Shown here: positions 8,571 through 17,649 of the stretch, in pieces | Layout of the letters: each line of letters begins with the position of its first letter | Position numbering within the stretch: position 1 is the stretch's first letter | NCBI RefSeq assembly: GCF_013085465.1 | Contig: NZ_CP049838.1 | Span: 4,216,001 to 4,280,000, forward strand | DNA from: Streptomyces asoensis | Lineage (GTDB): Bacteria; Actinomycetota; Actinomycetes; Streptomycetales; Streptomycetaceae | Direction of reading: 5' to 3' | Length of the DNA: 64,000 bases | Made by a program: the position numbers and the translations under genes | Notes under the pieces: model-generated | What the model saw: the letters and a program-made list of their open reading frames with translations, nothing else | The model's database searches: none | What the model was told of the DNA's origin: nothing

Positions 8571-9913
8571 GCGGGTCCTTCGAAACCGGTTACCGGGTCT
8601 GGGCCGTGAACGGGCTGCCCGAGGTGCGGCCCGGGGACGACCTCGCGAAGCTGATCGCGGCCGCCGAGCCCGGCCTGGCCGACGGTGACGTCCTGCTGGT
8701 CACCTCGAAGATCGTGTCCAAGGCGGAGGGGCGGATCGTCCGGGCGGACGACCGGGAGGCCGCGATCGACGCCGAGACCGTACGGGTCGTGGCCCGGCGC
8801 GGGGCGCTGCGGATCGTGGAGAACCGGCAGGGGCTGATCATGGCCGCCGCCGGTGTCGATGCCTCCAACACCCCTGCGGGGACCGTGCTGTTGCTGCCCG
8901 AGGACCCGGACGCGTCGGCGCGGGCGATCCGGGCGGGGCTGCGGGACGCGCTCGGAGTGGACGTCGGGGTCGTCGTCACCGACACCTTCGGACGGCCCTG
9001 GCGCGCCGGGCTCACCGATGTGGCGATCGGCGCCGCCGGGGTGCGGGTGCTGGACGACCTGCGCGGGGGCACGGACGCGTACGGCAATCCGCTGAGCGCG
9101 ACGGTCGTCGCCACGGCGGACGAACTGGCCGGCGCCGGGGACCTCGTGAAGGGGAAGGCCGCCGGGCTGCCCGTGGCCGTGGTGCGGGGGCTGGGGCACG
9201 TCGTCGTGGCCGAGAACGCCGAGCTCGCCGACGCCGGGGCCGACGGGGGCGGGCTCGCCGGGGCGCGGGTCATGGTGCGCGGTGCGCGCGACGACATGTT
9301 CCGGCTCGGGACGTCCGAGGCGGTGCGGCTGGCGGTCACCCAGCGGCGGACGGTGCGGGCCTTCACCGACGAGCCGGTCGATCCCGGCGCGGTGCGGCGG
9401 GCGGTGGCGGCGGCCGTCACGGCGCCGGCACCGCATCACACGACGCCGTGGCGGTTCGTGCTGCTGGAGTCGGCGGAGTCGAGGGTTCGGCTGCTGGACG
9501 CCATGCGGGACGCGTGGGTCGCGGATCTGCGGCGGGACGGGAAGTCCGAGGAGTCCATCGCCAAGCGGGTGCGGCGGGGTGACGTCCTGCGCAACGCGCC
9601 CTATCTGGTGGTGCCGTGTCTGGTGATGGACGGGTCGCACACCTACGGCGACGCGCGGCGGGACGCGGCCGAGCGGGAGATGTTCGTGGTCGCGACCGGG
9701 GCCGGCGTACAGAATTTCCTGGTCGCGCTGGCCGGGGAGCGGCTGGGGTCCGCGTGGGTGTCGTCGACGATGTTCTGCCGGGACGTGGTGCGGGAGGTGC
9801 TGGAGCTGCCGGAGAGCTGGGACCCGATGGGGGCGGTGGCGGTCGGACACGCGGCGGAGGAGCCCCGGGCCCGCGGTGAGCGCGAGGTGGGCGACTTTGT
9901 CGAGGTGCGGTGA
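8567..9913 (+). CDS. fbiB: FbiB, F420:gamma-glutamyl ligase with nitroreductase-like domain
   Basis: 448 residues from the ATG at 8567, which overlaps the fbiA stop. Residues 1 to about 245 form the CofE-type gamma-glutamyl ligase domain ([36 protein letters not shown]). Residues about 250-448 form an FMN-binding nitroreductase-like domain ([13 protein letters not shown], then [20 protein letters not shown]). In actinobacteria this two-domain form adds the glutamate tail to F420-0, and the C-terminal domain reduces dehydro-F420-0. Complete and in operon with fbiA. Confidence 0.95.
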   Translation: MSGSFETGYRVWAVNGLPEVRPGDDLAKLIAAAEPGLADGDVLLVTSKIVSKAEGRIVRADDREAAIDAETVRVVARRGALRIVENRQGLIMAAAGVDASNTPAGTVLLLPEDPDASARAIRAGLRDALGVDVGVVVTDTFGRPWRAGLTDVAIGAAGVRVLDDLRGGTDAYGNPLSATVVATADELAGAGDLVKGKAAGLPVAVVRGLGHVVVAENAELADAGADGGGLAGARVMVRGARDDMFRLGTSEAVRLAVTQRRTVRAFTDEPVDPGAVRRAVAAAVTAPAPHHTTPWRFVLLESAESRVRLLDAMRDAWVADLRRDGKSEESIAKRVRRGDVLRNAPYLVVPCLVMDGSHTYGDARRDAAEREMFVVATGAGVQNFLVALAGERLGSAWVSSTMFCRDVVREVLELPESWDPMGAVAVGHAAEEPRARGEREVGDFVEVR

Positions 9914-9971
9914 GGTGCGCGGCTCGGTGGGGTGGGGCGGGCGGTGATGTGCGCTGCGCATGGTGTGCGCC

Positions 9972-10411
9972 GCGCGGTGACCGGCGCCGCGCGGTGACCG
10001 GCGCCGCGCGGTGACCGGCGACGCGCGATGATCCGCGACGCGCGATGATCCGCGCCGCGCGGTGATCTGCGCGGTGCGGTGATCTGCGCGGTGCGGTGAT
10101 CTGCGCGGTGCGGTGATCTGCGTGGTGCGGTGATCTGCGCAGGGCAGGTGATGTGCCCCGGCGGTGTAGTGCGCCTGACGGTGACGTCCGCCTGACGCCA
10201 GACGGTGACGTCCGCCAGACGGTGACGGCCGGCTGACGGTGAACTACGCCGGCAGGACCTCCGCCGGGCGGTGAAGTACTCCGGGCGGTGACATCCGCCC
10301 GGCGGTGAAGTACTCCGGGCGGTGACTGCGCCGGAACGTGGCCTCCGCCAGGCGGTGATGTGCGCCGGGCGGTGATGTGCGCCGGGCGGTGATCTGCGCC
10401 GGGCAGTGACC
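9972..10411. repeat. 17-bp tandem repeat array in the intergenic region after fbiB
   Basis: Ten units of exactly 17 bp run without gaps from 9972 to 10141. The sequence drifts from GCGCGGTGACCGGCGCC through GCGCGATGATCCGCGAC to GTGCGGTGATCTGCGCG. Looser copies with the core GGCGGTGA continue to about 10411, again with 17-bp spacing near the end. The period is not a multiple of three and stops occur in the frames, so it is not coding. There are no unique spacers, so it is not CRISPR. It occupies most of the 620-base gap between fbiB and the glycosylase gene. Confidence 0.9.
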
Positions 10412-10534
10412 TGCGTGGCGTCGATATGCGCGTCGTGCGGGGGCCCTCGTGGTGCCGTTTGGGCGTCGTGCGGTGGCCTGTGGGTGTGTGCGCCTACTCT
10501 CGTAGCACCTCTCTTCCTCTACCCGGGACTCTTC

Positions 10535-11539
10535 GTGTCAGGACGGTTCTCTCCCCGGCCCACGCGTACGACCGTGCGCGGCGGCCATGTCGGCGTGCCC
10601 GTCGGGGTGCCGCGGCAGGCCTCGGCGGCCGGGCGGGTGCGGAACTGGGTGCCGGAGGGGCCGCTCGATCTCGGGCTGGTCCTCGGGCCCCTACGGCGTG
10701 GCCCGGGCGATCCGACGTTCCGCGCGCTGCCGGACGGGTCGGTGTGGCGGGCCAGTCTCACCCCCGCCGGGCCGGGCACGCTGCGCGTCGCCCCGGCCGA
10801 CGGTGCGGTGCGCGGGGAGGCGTGGGGGCCGGGCGCGGAGTGGCTGTTGGACCGGTTGCCGGAGCTGCTCGGGGCCTCGGACGCGCCGGAGGCGTTCGTG
10901 CCCCGGCATCGCGTGGTGGCGACGGCCCGGCATCGGCGGCCGGGGCTCAGGCTGACGCGGACCGGGCTGGTGCTGGAGTCGTTGATCCCCTCCGTGCTGG
11001 AGCAGAAGGTCACCACCGACGAGGCGTATCGGGCGTGGCGCCTGCTGGTGCGCAAGTTCGGGGAGCCGGCGCCGGGGCCCGCGGCGGGCGGACGGCTCTG
11101 GGTGATGCCGGCGCCCCGGACGTGGGCGTTGATCCCGTCCTGGGAGTGGCATCGGGCGGGCGTCGACAACAAGCGGGCGTCGACGATTCTGCGGGCCGTT
11201 CGGGTCGCCGGGCGGATGGAGGAGGCGGTGCGGATGACTCCGGCCGAGGCTCAGGCTCGGCTGGAGGTCGTCCCCGGGATCGGGCCGTGGACGTCCGCGG
11301 AGACCGTGCAGCGCAGTCATGGGGCGGCGGATGCGGTGACCGTGGGGGATCTGCATCTGCCGGGGATCGTGGGGTGGGCGTTGGCGGGGGACCGGGAAGC
11401 CGATGATTCCGTGATGCTCGAGTTGTTGGAGCCGTATGCGGGGCAGCGGCATCGGGCGGCTCGGTTGATCTTGTTGAGTGGGCGGGTGCCGCCTCGGCGG
11501 GCGCCGAAGATGCCCCGGGGGGACATCGGGAAGTTGTGA
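10535..11539 (+). CDS. DNA-3-methyladenine glycosylase II-like (AlkA/HhH-GPD) protein
   Basis: 334 residues from the GTG at 10535 (VSGRFSPRPTRTT). The frame is open back to 10406, but that part is Cys/Gly-rich and unlike the family. It has the helix-hairpin-helix signature LEVVPGIGPWTSAET, and GDLHLPG, whose Asp sits where AlkA has its catalytic aspartate. The family excises alkylated purines in base-excision repair. The N-terminal 100 residues are longer and more divergent than E. coli AlkA. Transcribed alone, downstream of the 17-bp array. Confidence 0.85.
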   Translation: MSGRFSPRPTRTTVRGGHVGVPVGVPRQASAAGRVRNWVPEGPLDLGLVLGPLRRGPGDPTFRALPDGSVWRASLTPAGPGTLRVAPADGAVRGEAWGPGAEWLLDRLPELLGASDAPEAFVPRHRVVATARHRRPGLRLTRTGLVLESLIPSVLEQKVTTDEAYRAWRLLVRKFGEPAPGPAAGGRLWVMPAPRTWALIPSWEWHRAGVDNKRASTILRAVRVAGRMEEAVRMTPAEAQARLEVVPGIGPWTSAETVQRSHGAADAVTVGDLHLPGIVGWALAGDREADDSVMLELLEPYAGQRHRAARLILLSGRVPPRRAPKMPRGDIGKL

Positions 11540-11652
11540 GGGGTCACCGCTCTCCGCGAGGGCCGGGGCGAGGGGGTTTCGCCCCCGCCGCCCCTACCCG
11601 TTCCCATCCTCGCCAGGTGGCTCTGCCCCCTGGCCCCCGGATCGGCCCGGAC

Positions 11653-11681
11653 GGCCTCGTCCTCAAACGCCGGACGGGCTG
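11653..11681 (+). repeat. 29-bp dispersed repeat, copy 1
   Basis: This 29-bp sequence (GGCCTCGTCCTCAAACGCCG continuing to 11681) recurs identically at 15814-15842. Both copies lie in gaps between genes. It resembles a short GC-rich repeat common in Streptomyces intergenic DNA. The internal CCGTCC/GGACGG-like arms suggest a hairpin. Confidence 0.8.
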
Positions 11682-11712
11682 AAAGACTCCGATCCCGTCG
11701 GTCGCAGGGGCC

Positions 11713-12795
11713 CTACTGATCCGACGAGAAGCGGACCGCTCCCGCCGGGATTCTCGCGTCGCACCACACCCGCGCGCCGTCGCGGAGTTCGTTGTCGGGG
11801 CCGACGATCGCGCCGTCGCCGATGACCGTGCCCGTGAGCACGGAGCGTTCGCCCACGCGGGCCCGGGTGCCGATGAGGGAGTCGGTGATGACGGCGCCCG
11901 GTTCGATGACGGCGCCGGGGAGGATCGTCGAGCCGAAGACCCTCGCGCCCTCCGCCACGAACGCGCCCTCGCCCACCACCGTGCCGCCCGTCAGCTTCGC
12001 GTCGGGGGCGACCCTGGCCGTCGGGAGGACCAGGCGGTCGCCGCAGCGGCCGGGGACCGCGGGGGACGGGGCCCGGCCGAGGACCAGGTCCGCCGAGCCC
12101 CGGACGAAGGCCGCCGGGGTGCCCAGGTCCAGCCAGTACGTCGAGTCGACCATGCCCTGGAGATGGGCTCCGGCCGAGAGGAGGTCGGGGAACGTCTCGC
12201 GCTCCACCGACACCGGGCGGCCCTGCGGGATCGTGTCGATGACCGAGCGGCGGAAGACGTACGCCCCCGCGTTGATCTGGTCGGTGACGATCTCCTCGGG
12301 GGTCTGCGGCTTCTCCAGGAACGCCAGGACCTTGCCCGTCTCGTCGGTGGGGACCAGGCCGTAGGCCCTCGGGTCCGTCACCTTCGTCAGATGCAGGGAG
12401 ACGTCCGCCGCCGTCGCCTCGTGGGTGGCCACCAGCCTTCTGATGTCCAGGCCGGTGAGGATGTCGCCGTTGAAGATCAGGACCGGGTCGTCGGGACCCG
12501 AGTGCAGTCGGGACGCGACGTTGCGGATCGCGCCGCCCGTGCCCAGGGGTTCGTCCTCCGTCACGTACTCGATGTGCAGGCCCAGTGCCGAGCCGTCGCC
12601 GAAGTACGGTTCGAAGACCTCCGCCAGATAGCTCGTCGCCAGGACGATGTGGTCGACGCCCGCCGCTCTCGCCCGCGCCAGTTGATGCGTGAGGAACGGC
12701 ACCCCCGCCGCCCTGACCATGGGTTTGGGCGTGTGCACCGTGAGTGGGCGCAGCCGGGTGCCCTTGCCGCCGACCAGGAGGATCGCTTCTGTCAC
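11713..12795 (-). CDS. Mannose-1-phosphate guanylyltransferase-like sugar-nucleotide pyrophosphorylase
   Basis: 360 residues. The N-terminal nucleotidyltransferase domain begins MTEAILLVGGKGTRLRPLT, the GGxGTRLxP nucleotide-binding signature, with KPM following. A FNGDILTGLD metal-site motif and a TYWLDLGTP motif come later. The C-terminal 110 residues are left-handed beta-helix hexapeptide repeats (for example VVGEGAFVAEGARVFGS). The family makes GDP-mannose, or another NDP-sugar, from a sugar-1-phosphate and NTP; the sugar cannot be read with certainty. It probably supplies the mannosyl or glycopolymer pathways of the envelope genes around it. Monocistronic. Confidence 0.85.
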   Translation of the reverse strand: MTEAILLVGGKGTRLRPLTVHTPKPMVRAAGVPFLTHQLARARAAGVDHIVLATSYLAEVFEPYFGDGSALGLHIEYVTEDEPLGTGGAIRNVASRLHSGPDDPVLIFNGDILTGLDIRRLVATHEATAADVSLHLTKVTDPRAYGLVPTDETGKVLAFLEKPQTPEEIVTDQINAGAYVFRRSVIDTIPQGRPVSVERETFPDLLSAGAHLQGMVDSTYWLDLGTPAAFVRGSADLVLGRAPSPAVPGRCGDRLVLPTARVAPDAKLTGGTVVGEGAFVAEGARVFGSTILPGAVIEPGAVITDSLIGTRARVGERSVLTGTVIGDGAIVGPDNELRDGARVWCDARIPAGAVRFSSDQ

Positions 12796-13027
12796 CGTCG
12801 TCTCTGCTTCCTGCCGGGACCGGTCGAACCGTCATTCGACCGGCCAGTGTATGCAGACCGTTGTGTGGCGACTTCCAGGCCGTTGGTGTTCCGTCCCAGT
12901 CCCTGGAGACTGTCCCCCCGACGGCTGCTGAATGTGCCCCCATCTGGATGTGCGCTCCGGCCGTCCGGGGGCGTGCGGCCTCCGGGGCCTCCCCAGGCCC
13001 CGGGGCTCCCGAACCGAATCGCCCGTC

Positions 13028-14848
13028 TCAGCGCCCCTGGTAGCGCGCCGAGGTGGAGCGGGCCGAGCCGAGCTTGCCGTAGAGCTGCCTGCCTGGGCAT
13101 TCCGTGGCGAACCCGTCCCGGTGACCCGAGATCACATTCAGTCGTACGTTCTTTCCCTTTCCGTAGAGATTGCCACCTCCGGACTTCAAATATGTCTTTC
13201 CTTTCGGATTCGCCCCGTAGAGGCCGAGTTTCCAGGCCGTCAGACGCGCGACGGCGTTGACCGTGGCGGTGGTCGGCTTGGCGGAGGTGAACGTGCCGAG
13301 GACGGCGATCCCCATGCTGTTGGTGTTGAAACCGAGGGTGTGGGCGCCGAGGACGGGCTTCGCCACTCCCCCGGCGCGGCCCTCGTAGATCTTCCCGCAC
13401 TTGTCGACGAGGAAGTTGTAGCCGATGTCGCGCCAGCCCATGCTCTTCACGTGGTAGCGGTAGATACCGCGGATGACGGACGGGGCCTGTGAGCACTTGT
13501 AGCTGTTGCCCGAAGCCGTGTGGTGCACGAACGCGGCCTTGACCTTCGTCGTGTAGACGAACCTCTTCTCGCGCAGCTTCTCGTCGGCGCCCCAGCCGCG
13601 ACGCGTGACGATGCTCGGACGCGGGCCGATGTACGGCTTCGCCTGCTGGGCCGACGTCAACTCGTCCCCGCGCAGGGCGAGGAGTTCGCGTTCGGTGCCC
13701 AGGCGGTCCAGGGCGGGGATCTCCGTGGCGCCGAGCGGGGCGAGGGGGACGTTGGCGGCGGAGGCCGCGGTCGCCTCGGCGGTCATGGCGGTCATGGCCG
13801 CGGGCTCGGCCCCATCGGCCTCATCGCTTGTCTCTACGCCCTTGGCCTCCTCGCTTGTCTCTACCCCCTTGGCCTCCTCGCTTGTCTCTACCCCCTGGGC
13901 CTCCTCGCTCGTCTCTACGCCCTGGGCCTCCTCGCTCGTCTCTGCCCTCTCGCCCGCCTCGGCCTCCTCGGCGGCACCGGCCTCCTCGGCTGTCGTTGCG
14001 GTCTCGGCCGTCTTCTCGGTTGCCGCGTCGGGCGGGTCCACTGCTTCCGGGGCGGCCGCCGGGCCGGACCCTGTGGTCAGTGTCCGGCTGCGCGGGGGGC
14101 CCGCGGGGACGTGCTCGGGGGGTGCCGAGCCCGGGTCGACCAGTTCCAGGCGCAGGCCGGAGGGGAGCAGGGTGGCGGTCGAGAGGGTGCCGGTGTCCCG
14201 GGCCGTCTCCTCCGTACGGCGTTCGGTGTCCGGATGGACTCGGATCTCGACGCCGTCGGAGTCACCGACCCACAGCGGGGCCGTGGCGCCGCGGACCCGG
14301 CCCGAGGCGCTCTCGGGGGTGCCGGGGTCGGCGCCATGGTCGGCGTTGTGGGTCTCGACGTCCTGCCAGCCGGACCAGGTGCCGGTGCCGGACGTACGGG
14401 TACGGACCTGGACGCGGCCGTGGAGTTCGGCGGCCGGGTCGTCCCAGACGACACCCAGGAGGGAGAACTGGCGTACGTCCCGGCGGGGCAGGCCCTGGTC
14501 GGTGCCGGCGCCGCCGAGGGCCCGGTCGCGGGCGAGAGCGGTGAGGGGCAGTGACTGGGTACTGCCCGGGAGGTCGGGAAGATCGGGAACATCGGGTAGG
14601 TCCGGCAGGTCGGGAAGAGCTGGGTGAGCTGGTGGGTGGGCTGGGTGGTCGGGGAGGGACGAGGTGACGGGGGTGTCGGGGCTCGTGGCCCTTTCCGTCC
14701 CGGTGGGCGCCGCCTCCGTGGCCGACGCCGGTCGCGCCGTCGCCGCGTTGGCGGGCGGCGTCAGCGGGAGGGCGAGTGCCGCCGCACAGGTGACACCGAT
14801 CGAGGTAGCAAGCAATCCGCGCATGCCAACGATCCTGGACATATCCAT
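13028..14848 (-). CDS. Secreted PGRP/Amidase_2-type N-acetylmuramoyl-L-alanine amidase
   Basis: 606 residues from the ATG at 14848, with GGACAG eight bases upstream. The frame continues to 14983, but those codons overlap the divergent promoter region. A signal peptide (LLATSIGVTCAAALALPL ... ANA) is followed by a Pro/Leu/Asp-rich stretch, a beta-rich domain, an acidic repeat region (see 13817-13951), and a C-terminal peptidoglycan-recognition domain over the last 200 residues. Zinc ligands are visible: His in AAFVHHTASG, His in ISGHRDG and Cys in ATECPGRQ, with a Tyr-containing GYNFLVDKCG. It probably cleaves the amide between MurNAc and the stem peptide outside the cell. Divergent from the TIGR03089 gene. 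Confidence 0.9.
   Translation of the reverse strand: MDMSRIVGMRGLLATSIGVTCAAALALPLTPPANAATARPASATEAAPTGTERATSPDTPVTSSLPDHPAHPPAHPALPDLPDLPDVPDLPDLPGSTQSLPLTALARDRALGGAGTDQGLPRRDVRQFSLLGVVWDDPAAELHGRVQVRTRTSGTGTWSGWQDVETHNADHGADPGTPESASGRVRGATAPLWVGDSDGVEIRVHPDTERRTEETARDTGTLSTATLLPSGLRLELVDPGSAPPEHVPAGPPRSRTLTTGSGPAAAPEAVDPPDAATEKTAETATTAEEAGAAEEAEAGERAETSEEAQGVETSEEAQGVETSEEAKGVETSEEAKGVETSDEADGAEPAAMTAMTAEATAASAANVPLAPLGATEIPALDRLGTERELLALRGDELTSAQQAKPYIGPRPSIVTRRGWGADEKLREKRFVYTTKVKAAFVHHTASGNSYKCSQAPSVIRGIYRYHVKSMGWRDIGYNFLVDKCGKIYEGRAGGVAKPVLGAHTLGFNTNSMGIAVLGTFTSAKPTTATVNAVARLTAWKLGLYGANPKGKTYLKSGGGNLYGKGKNVRLNVISGHRDGFATECPGRQLYGKLGSARSTSARYQGR
13817..13951. repeat. Five 27-bp units encoding a nine-residue acidic repeat in the amidase
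   Basis: GGCCTC-starting units recur at 13817, 13844, 13871, 13898 and 13925 with exact 27-bp spacing and few differences. On the coding strand each encodes a variant of GVETSEEAK (or Q). The repeat forms an acidic spacer between the N-terminal and the catalytic part of the amidase. Confidence 0.92.
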
Positions 14849-14963
14849 ACATTTCTGTCCATCGGGGAATTGACGGGCCGTCGGGCGCGTTCGGCCGAAC
14901 CGGTGGCTCCGTGAGGGCCCGGCAACCGGTACGGCACCGAGGGCGGCGCGTACGCTTGCGCGG

Positions 14964-15722
14964 GTGACTGCCACCGATCGCACCCCGGCCGACCTGCTGC
15001 GTTCCGCGCTGGCCGCGGACCCCGCGCGCCCCTTGGTGACCTTCTACGACGACGCCACGGGCGAGCGGGTCGAATTGTCCGTGGCCACCTTCGCCAACTG
15101 GGTGGCCAAAACCGCCAACCTCCTCCAGGACGGACTGTCCGCCGAGCCCGGTGACCGGGTCGCGCTGCTGCTGCCCGCGCACTGGCAGACGGCGGTGTGG
15201 CTGCTGGCGTGTTCGTCGGTGGGCGTCGTCGCCGACGTGGCCGGGGATCCGGCGCGGGCGGACTTCGTCGTCGCCGGTCCCGGATCGTTCGAGGCGGGGC
15301 TGGCGTGCCGGGGCGAGCGGTACGCGCTGTCGCTGGCGCCGCTCGGGCGGCGGTTCGTGCCGGGCCCGCCGGAGGGGTACGACGACTATGCCGTGAACGT
15401 CCCGACCTTCGGGGATCGTTTCGTGCCGTACGTTCCCGTCGACCCCGAGGAGCCCGCGCTGATCGTGGCCGGGGCCGAGTACACCGGGGCCGAGGTCGTG
15501 GAGCGGGCGCGGGCGGAGGCGTCGGGGCTGGGGCTGACGGGGCCCGGCTCCCGGCTGCTGTCGGGGCTGGCGTACGACACGTGGGAGGGGCTCAGCGCCG
15601 GGCTGTACGCGCCGCTGGCGAGCGGGGGGTCCGTGGTGCTGTGCCGGAACCTGGCGGAGGCCGGCGAGGAGGCTGTGGCCAAGCGGGTCGAGAGTGAGCG
15701 GGTGACGGCGACTGCGCGGTAG
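14964..15722 (+). CDS. TIGR03089 family protein (partial AMP-binding fold)
   Basis: 252 residues with a GTG start, VTATDRTPADLLRSAL. The sequence follows the N-terminal part of acyl-CoA synthetase/adenylation enzymes (PLVTFYDDATGERVELS, then NLLQDGLSAEPGDRVALLL). It stops far short of the usual 500 or more residues, lacking the ATP P-loop (SGTTGxPK type) and the C-terminal lid. It fits the actinobacterial TIGR03089 family, for which no function is known to me. The length seems normal for the family and not a recent truncation. Divergent from the amidase, sharing a 115-base promoter region. Confidence 0.85.
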   Translation: MTATDRTPADLLRSALAADPARPLVTFYDDATGERVELSVATFANWVAKTANLLQDGLSAEPGDRVALLLPAHWQTAVWLLACSSVGVVADVAGDPARADFVVAGPGSFEAGLACRGERYALSLAPLGRRFVPGPPEGYDDYAVNVPTFGDRFVPYVPVDPEEPALIVAGAEYTGAEVVERARAEASGLGLTGPGSRLLSGLAYDTWEGLSAGLYAPLASGGSVVLCRNLAEAGEEAVAKRVESERVTATAR

Positions 15723-15813
15723 CCCTCCGGGCGGGCGGGAGGGTCGGTGCCCGGCGTTCGTGTCGGCGTCGCTGGGGGCTGCCGCCCCCAGACCCCCGCT
15801 TCGGCCCTGAAGG

Positions 15814-15842
15814 GGCCTCGTCCTCAAACGCCGGACGGGCTG
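15814..15842 (+). repeat. 29-bp dispersed repeat, copy 2
   Basis: Identical over 29 bases to 11653-11681. Its last part, GCCGGACGGGCTG, is also the beginning of each unit of the adjoining 77/78-bp array, which suggests that the array grew from this element. Confidence 0.8.
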
Positions 15843-16050
15843 GATTTACGCACCCTTGCCCACAAGCCACCGCACGGGCCGCTCTACGTACCCCCGCCCA
15901 CAGGGCGCCGGACGGGCTGGATTTACGCACCCCCGCCCCCAAGCCACCCCACCGGCCGGATTCCCGCACCCCCGCCCACAGGGCGCCGGACGGGCTGGAT
16001 TTACGCACCCCCGCCCCCAAGCCACCCCACCGGCCGGATTCCCGCACCCC
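15830..16050. repeat. Three 77/78-bp tandem units between the TIGR03089 gene and the first LCP gene
   Basis: GCCGGACGGG recurs at 15830, 15907 and 15985. The second and third units are almost identical over 78 bp (GGATTTACGCACCCCCGCCC, then CCACCCCACCGGCCGGATTC); the first is diverged. The rest of the gap (15723-16177) shows no other feature. Open frames through it are Pro/Arg-rich products of the repeat and are not called as genes. Confidence 0.9.
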
Positions 16051-16177
16051 CAGCCGCCTCACCCGTTCGGCCCACCCCCGTCCCCCCTCGCGGCCTGCTT
16101 CGCGGCATCGTCGTAAGGGCAGCTCTACACGCTCGTACGGCCGAAGTGGGCCCGGAGGCGGGAGGGGTGGATCGGAC

Positions 16178-17407
16178 GTGAGGGAAGCGGCGGGTTCCGG
16201 TGGGCCTCTCGGGCCGGGAGTGGGGGCGTCCGCCGACGGGCGGGGGCTCGTACGGCGGCGTCGGCGGCGGTGGGTGCGGTACGGGGTGGGGGCGGTGGGG
16301 GTGGTCGTCCTGGGGGTCGGGATCGCGGGGTGGGTCGCCTACGCGAAGCTGGACGGGAACATCACGCCCGACGACGCGGCCGCGGCCGAGCTCGCGCGGT
16401 ATGCGAGGGAGCGGCCGACCTCGTTGGTGAAGGACGCGCAGAACATCCTGCTCATAGGGTCCGATTCACGGTCGGGGGACGGGAACCGGAAGTACGGGCG
16501 GGACTCCGGGACCGAGCGGTCGGACACGACGATCCTGCTGCATCTGGCGGCCGGTCGGCGCAGCGCCACCGCCGTCTCCGTCCCGCGCGATCTGATGGTG
16601 GACGTACCGGGCTGTCTGCGGCCGGACGGGAAGCGGACCGAACCGATCTTCGCGATGTTCAACTACGCGTTCCAGAGCGGGGGTTCGGCCTGCACGATCC
16701 GGACGGTGGAGAAGCTGACGGGCGTGCGGATCGATCATCACGTGGTCGTCGACTTCAGCGGGTTCAAGGACATGGTCGACGCCGTGGACGGCGTCGAGGT
16801 GTGTCTGAAGGAGCCGATCGACGACAAGGCCGCCAAGCTGCGGCTGCCCGCCGGGAAGGTCACCCTCGACGGGGAGCAGGCGCTCGGGTACGTGCGGGCC
16901 CGCAAGTCCCTCGGGAACGGCAGTGACACCGACCGGATGGACCGGCAGCAGCGGTTTCTCGGGGCGCTCGTCAACAAGGTGCAGAGCAATGACGTCCTGC
17001 TGAACCCGGTGAAGCTGTATCCGCTGCTGGACTCGGCCACGTCCTCGCTCACCACCGACCCGGATCTGGCGAGTCTGCGCGGACTGTACGAACTCGTGCG
17101 TGGCCTGCGGGACATTCCCACCGAACATGTGCAATTCCTGACCGTTCCACGGGAGTCGTACGTCTACAACGCCAATCGCGACCAACTAGTGGAGCCGGAG
17201 GCGGAGAAACTCTTCGAACGACTGCGGACGGACGCGCCGGTGGTGGTTTCTCAGGAAATTCCCACGAACTCCGCCCCCGCGGAGTCGGGCGACTACGGTC
17301 CGTTCGGATTCCGGGCGCCGGGACCTGCGGCTTCCGGGGCGGTTTCGCCCACTCCGCCCGCTCCCACGTTTCGCGGGAACACCGCCGCCGAGGACGGCTG
17401 CGGGTAA
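16178..17407 (+). CDS. LCP (LytR-CpsA-Psr) family glycopolymer transferase 1
   Basis: 409 residues with a GTG start. Basic cytoplasmic N-terminus, one membrane anchor (about residues 34-55, YGVGAVGVVVLGVGIAGWVA), then the extracellular LCP domain. Family motifs are NILLIGSDSRSG, TTILLHLAAG, VSVPRDLMVDVPG, IDHHVVVDFSGF and GYVRARKSL; the Asp and Arg residues in these bind the polyprenyl-pyrophosphate head group. LCP enzymes move glycopolymers from the lipid carrier to peptidoglycan. There is no C-terminal LytR_C domain; the tail is Pro/Ala-rich. First of three LCP genes in the same direction. Confidence 0.93.
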   Translation: MREAAGSGGPLGPGVGASADGRGLVRRRRRRWVRYGVGAVGVVVLGVGIAGWVAYAKLDGNITPDDAAAAELARYARERPTSLVKDAQNILLIGSDSRSGDGNRKYGRDSGTERSDTTILLHLAAGRRSATAVSVPRDLMVDVPGCLRPDGKRTEPIFAMFNYAFQSGGSACTIRTVEKLTGVRIDHHVVVDFSGFKDMVDAVDGVEVCLKEPIDDKAAKLRLPAGKVTLDGEQALGYVRARKSLGNGSDTDRMDRQQRFLGALVNKVQSNDVLLNPVKLYPLLDSATSSLTTDPDLASLRGLYELVRGLRDIPTEHVQFLTVPRESYVYNANRDQLVEPEAEKLFERLRTDAPVVVSQEIPTNSAPAESGDYGPFGFRAPGPAASGAVSPTPPAPTFRGNTAAEDGCG

Positions 17408-17649
17408 AGCGCTTGCCAAGCCGACCCCTTCCGACGAACACAAGTTCAAAGAAATAGGACGGATTGCCCACTTGTAGGGGCGTGGAATTTGTCACGGCCG
17501 TCGCTCGCCGCCGAACCGGGCGGATAGTGTGAGCGATCCGGTGCCCCCGGCCACGAGGTCCTTCCTGGGGTCGCGCACCGAGTGACCGAGACCCGAGCGC
17601 CTTGAGGGGGAAAGGCGCCGCGTGGCCCCGACGGAGGATTCAGACAACC

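Noticed and set aside
9972..10411. CRISPR-like array
   Set aside because: Units are directly adjacent with no unique spacers, and no cas genes are near.
10406..10534. Upstream extension of the glycosylase gene to 10406
   Set aside because: The extra 43 residues are Cys/Gly-rich, derive partly from the 17-bp array, and do not look like the family.
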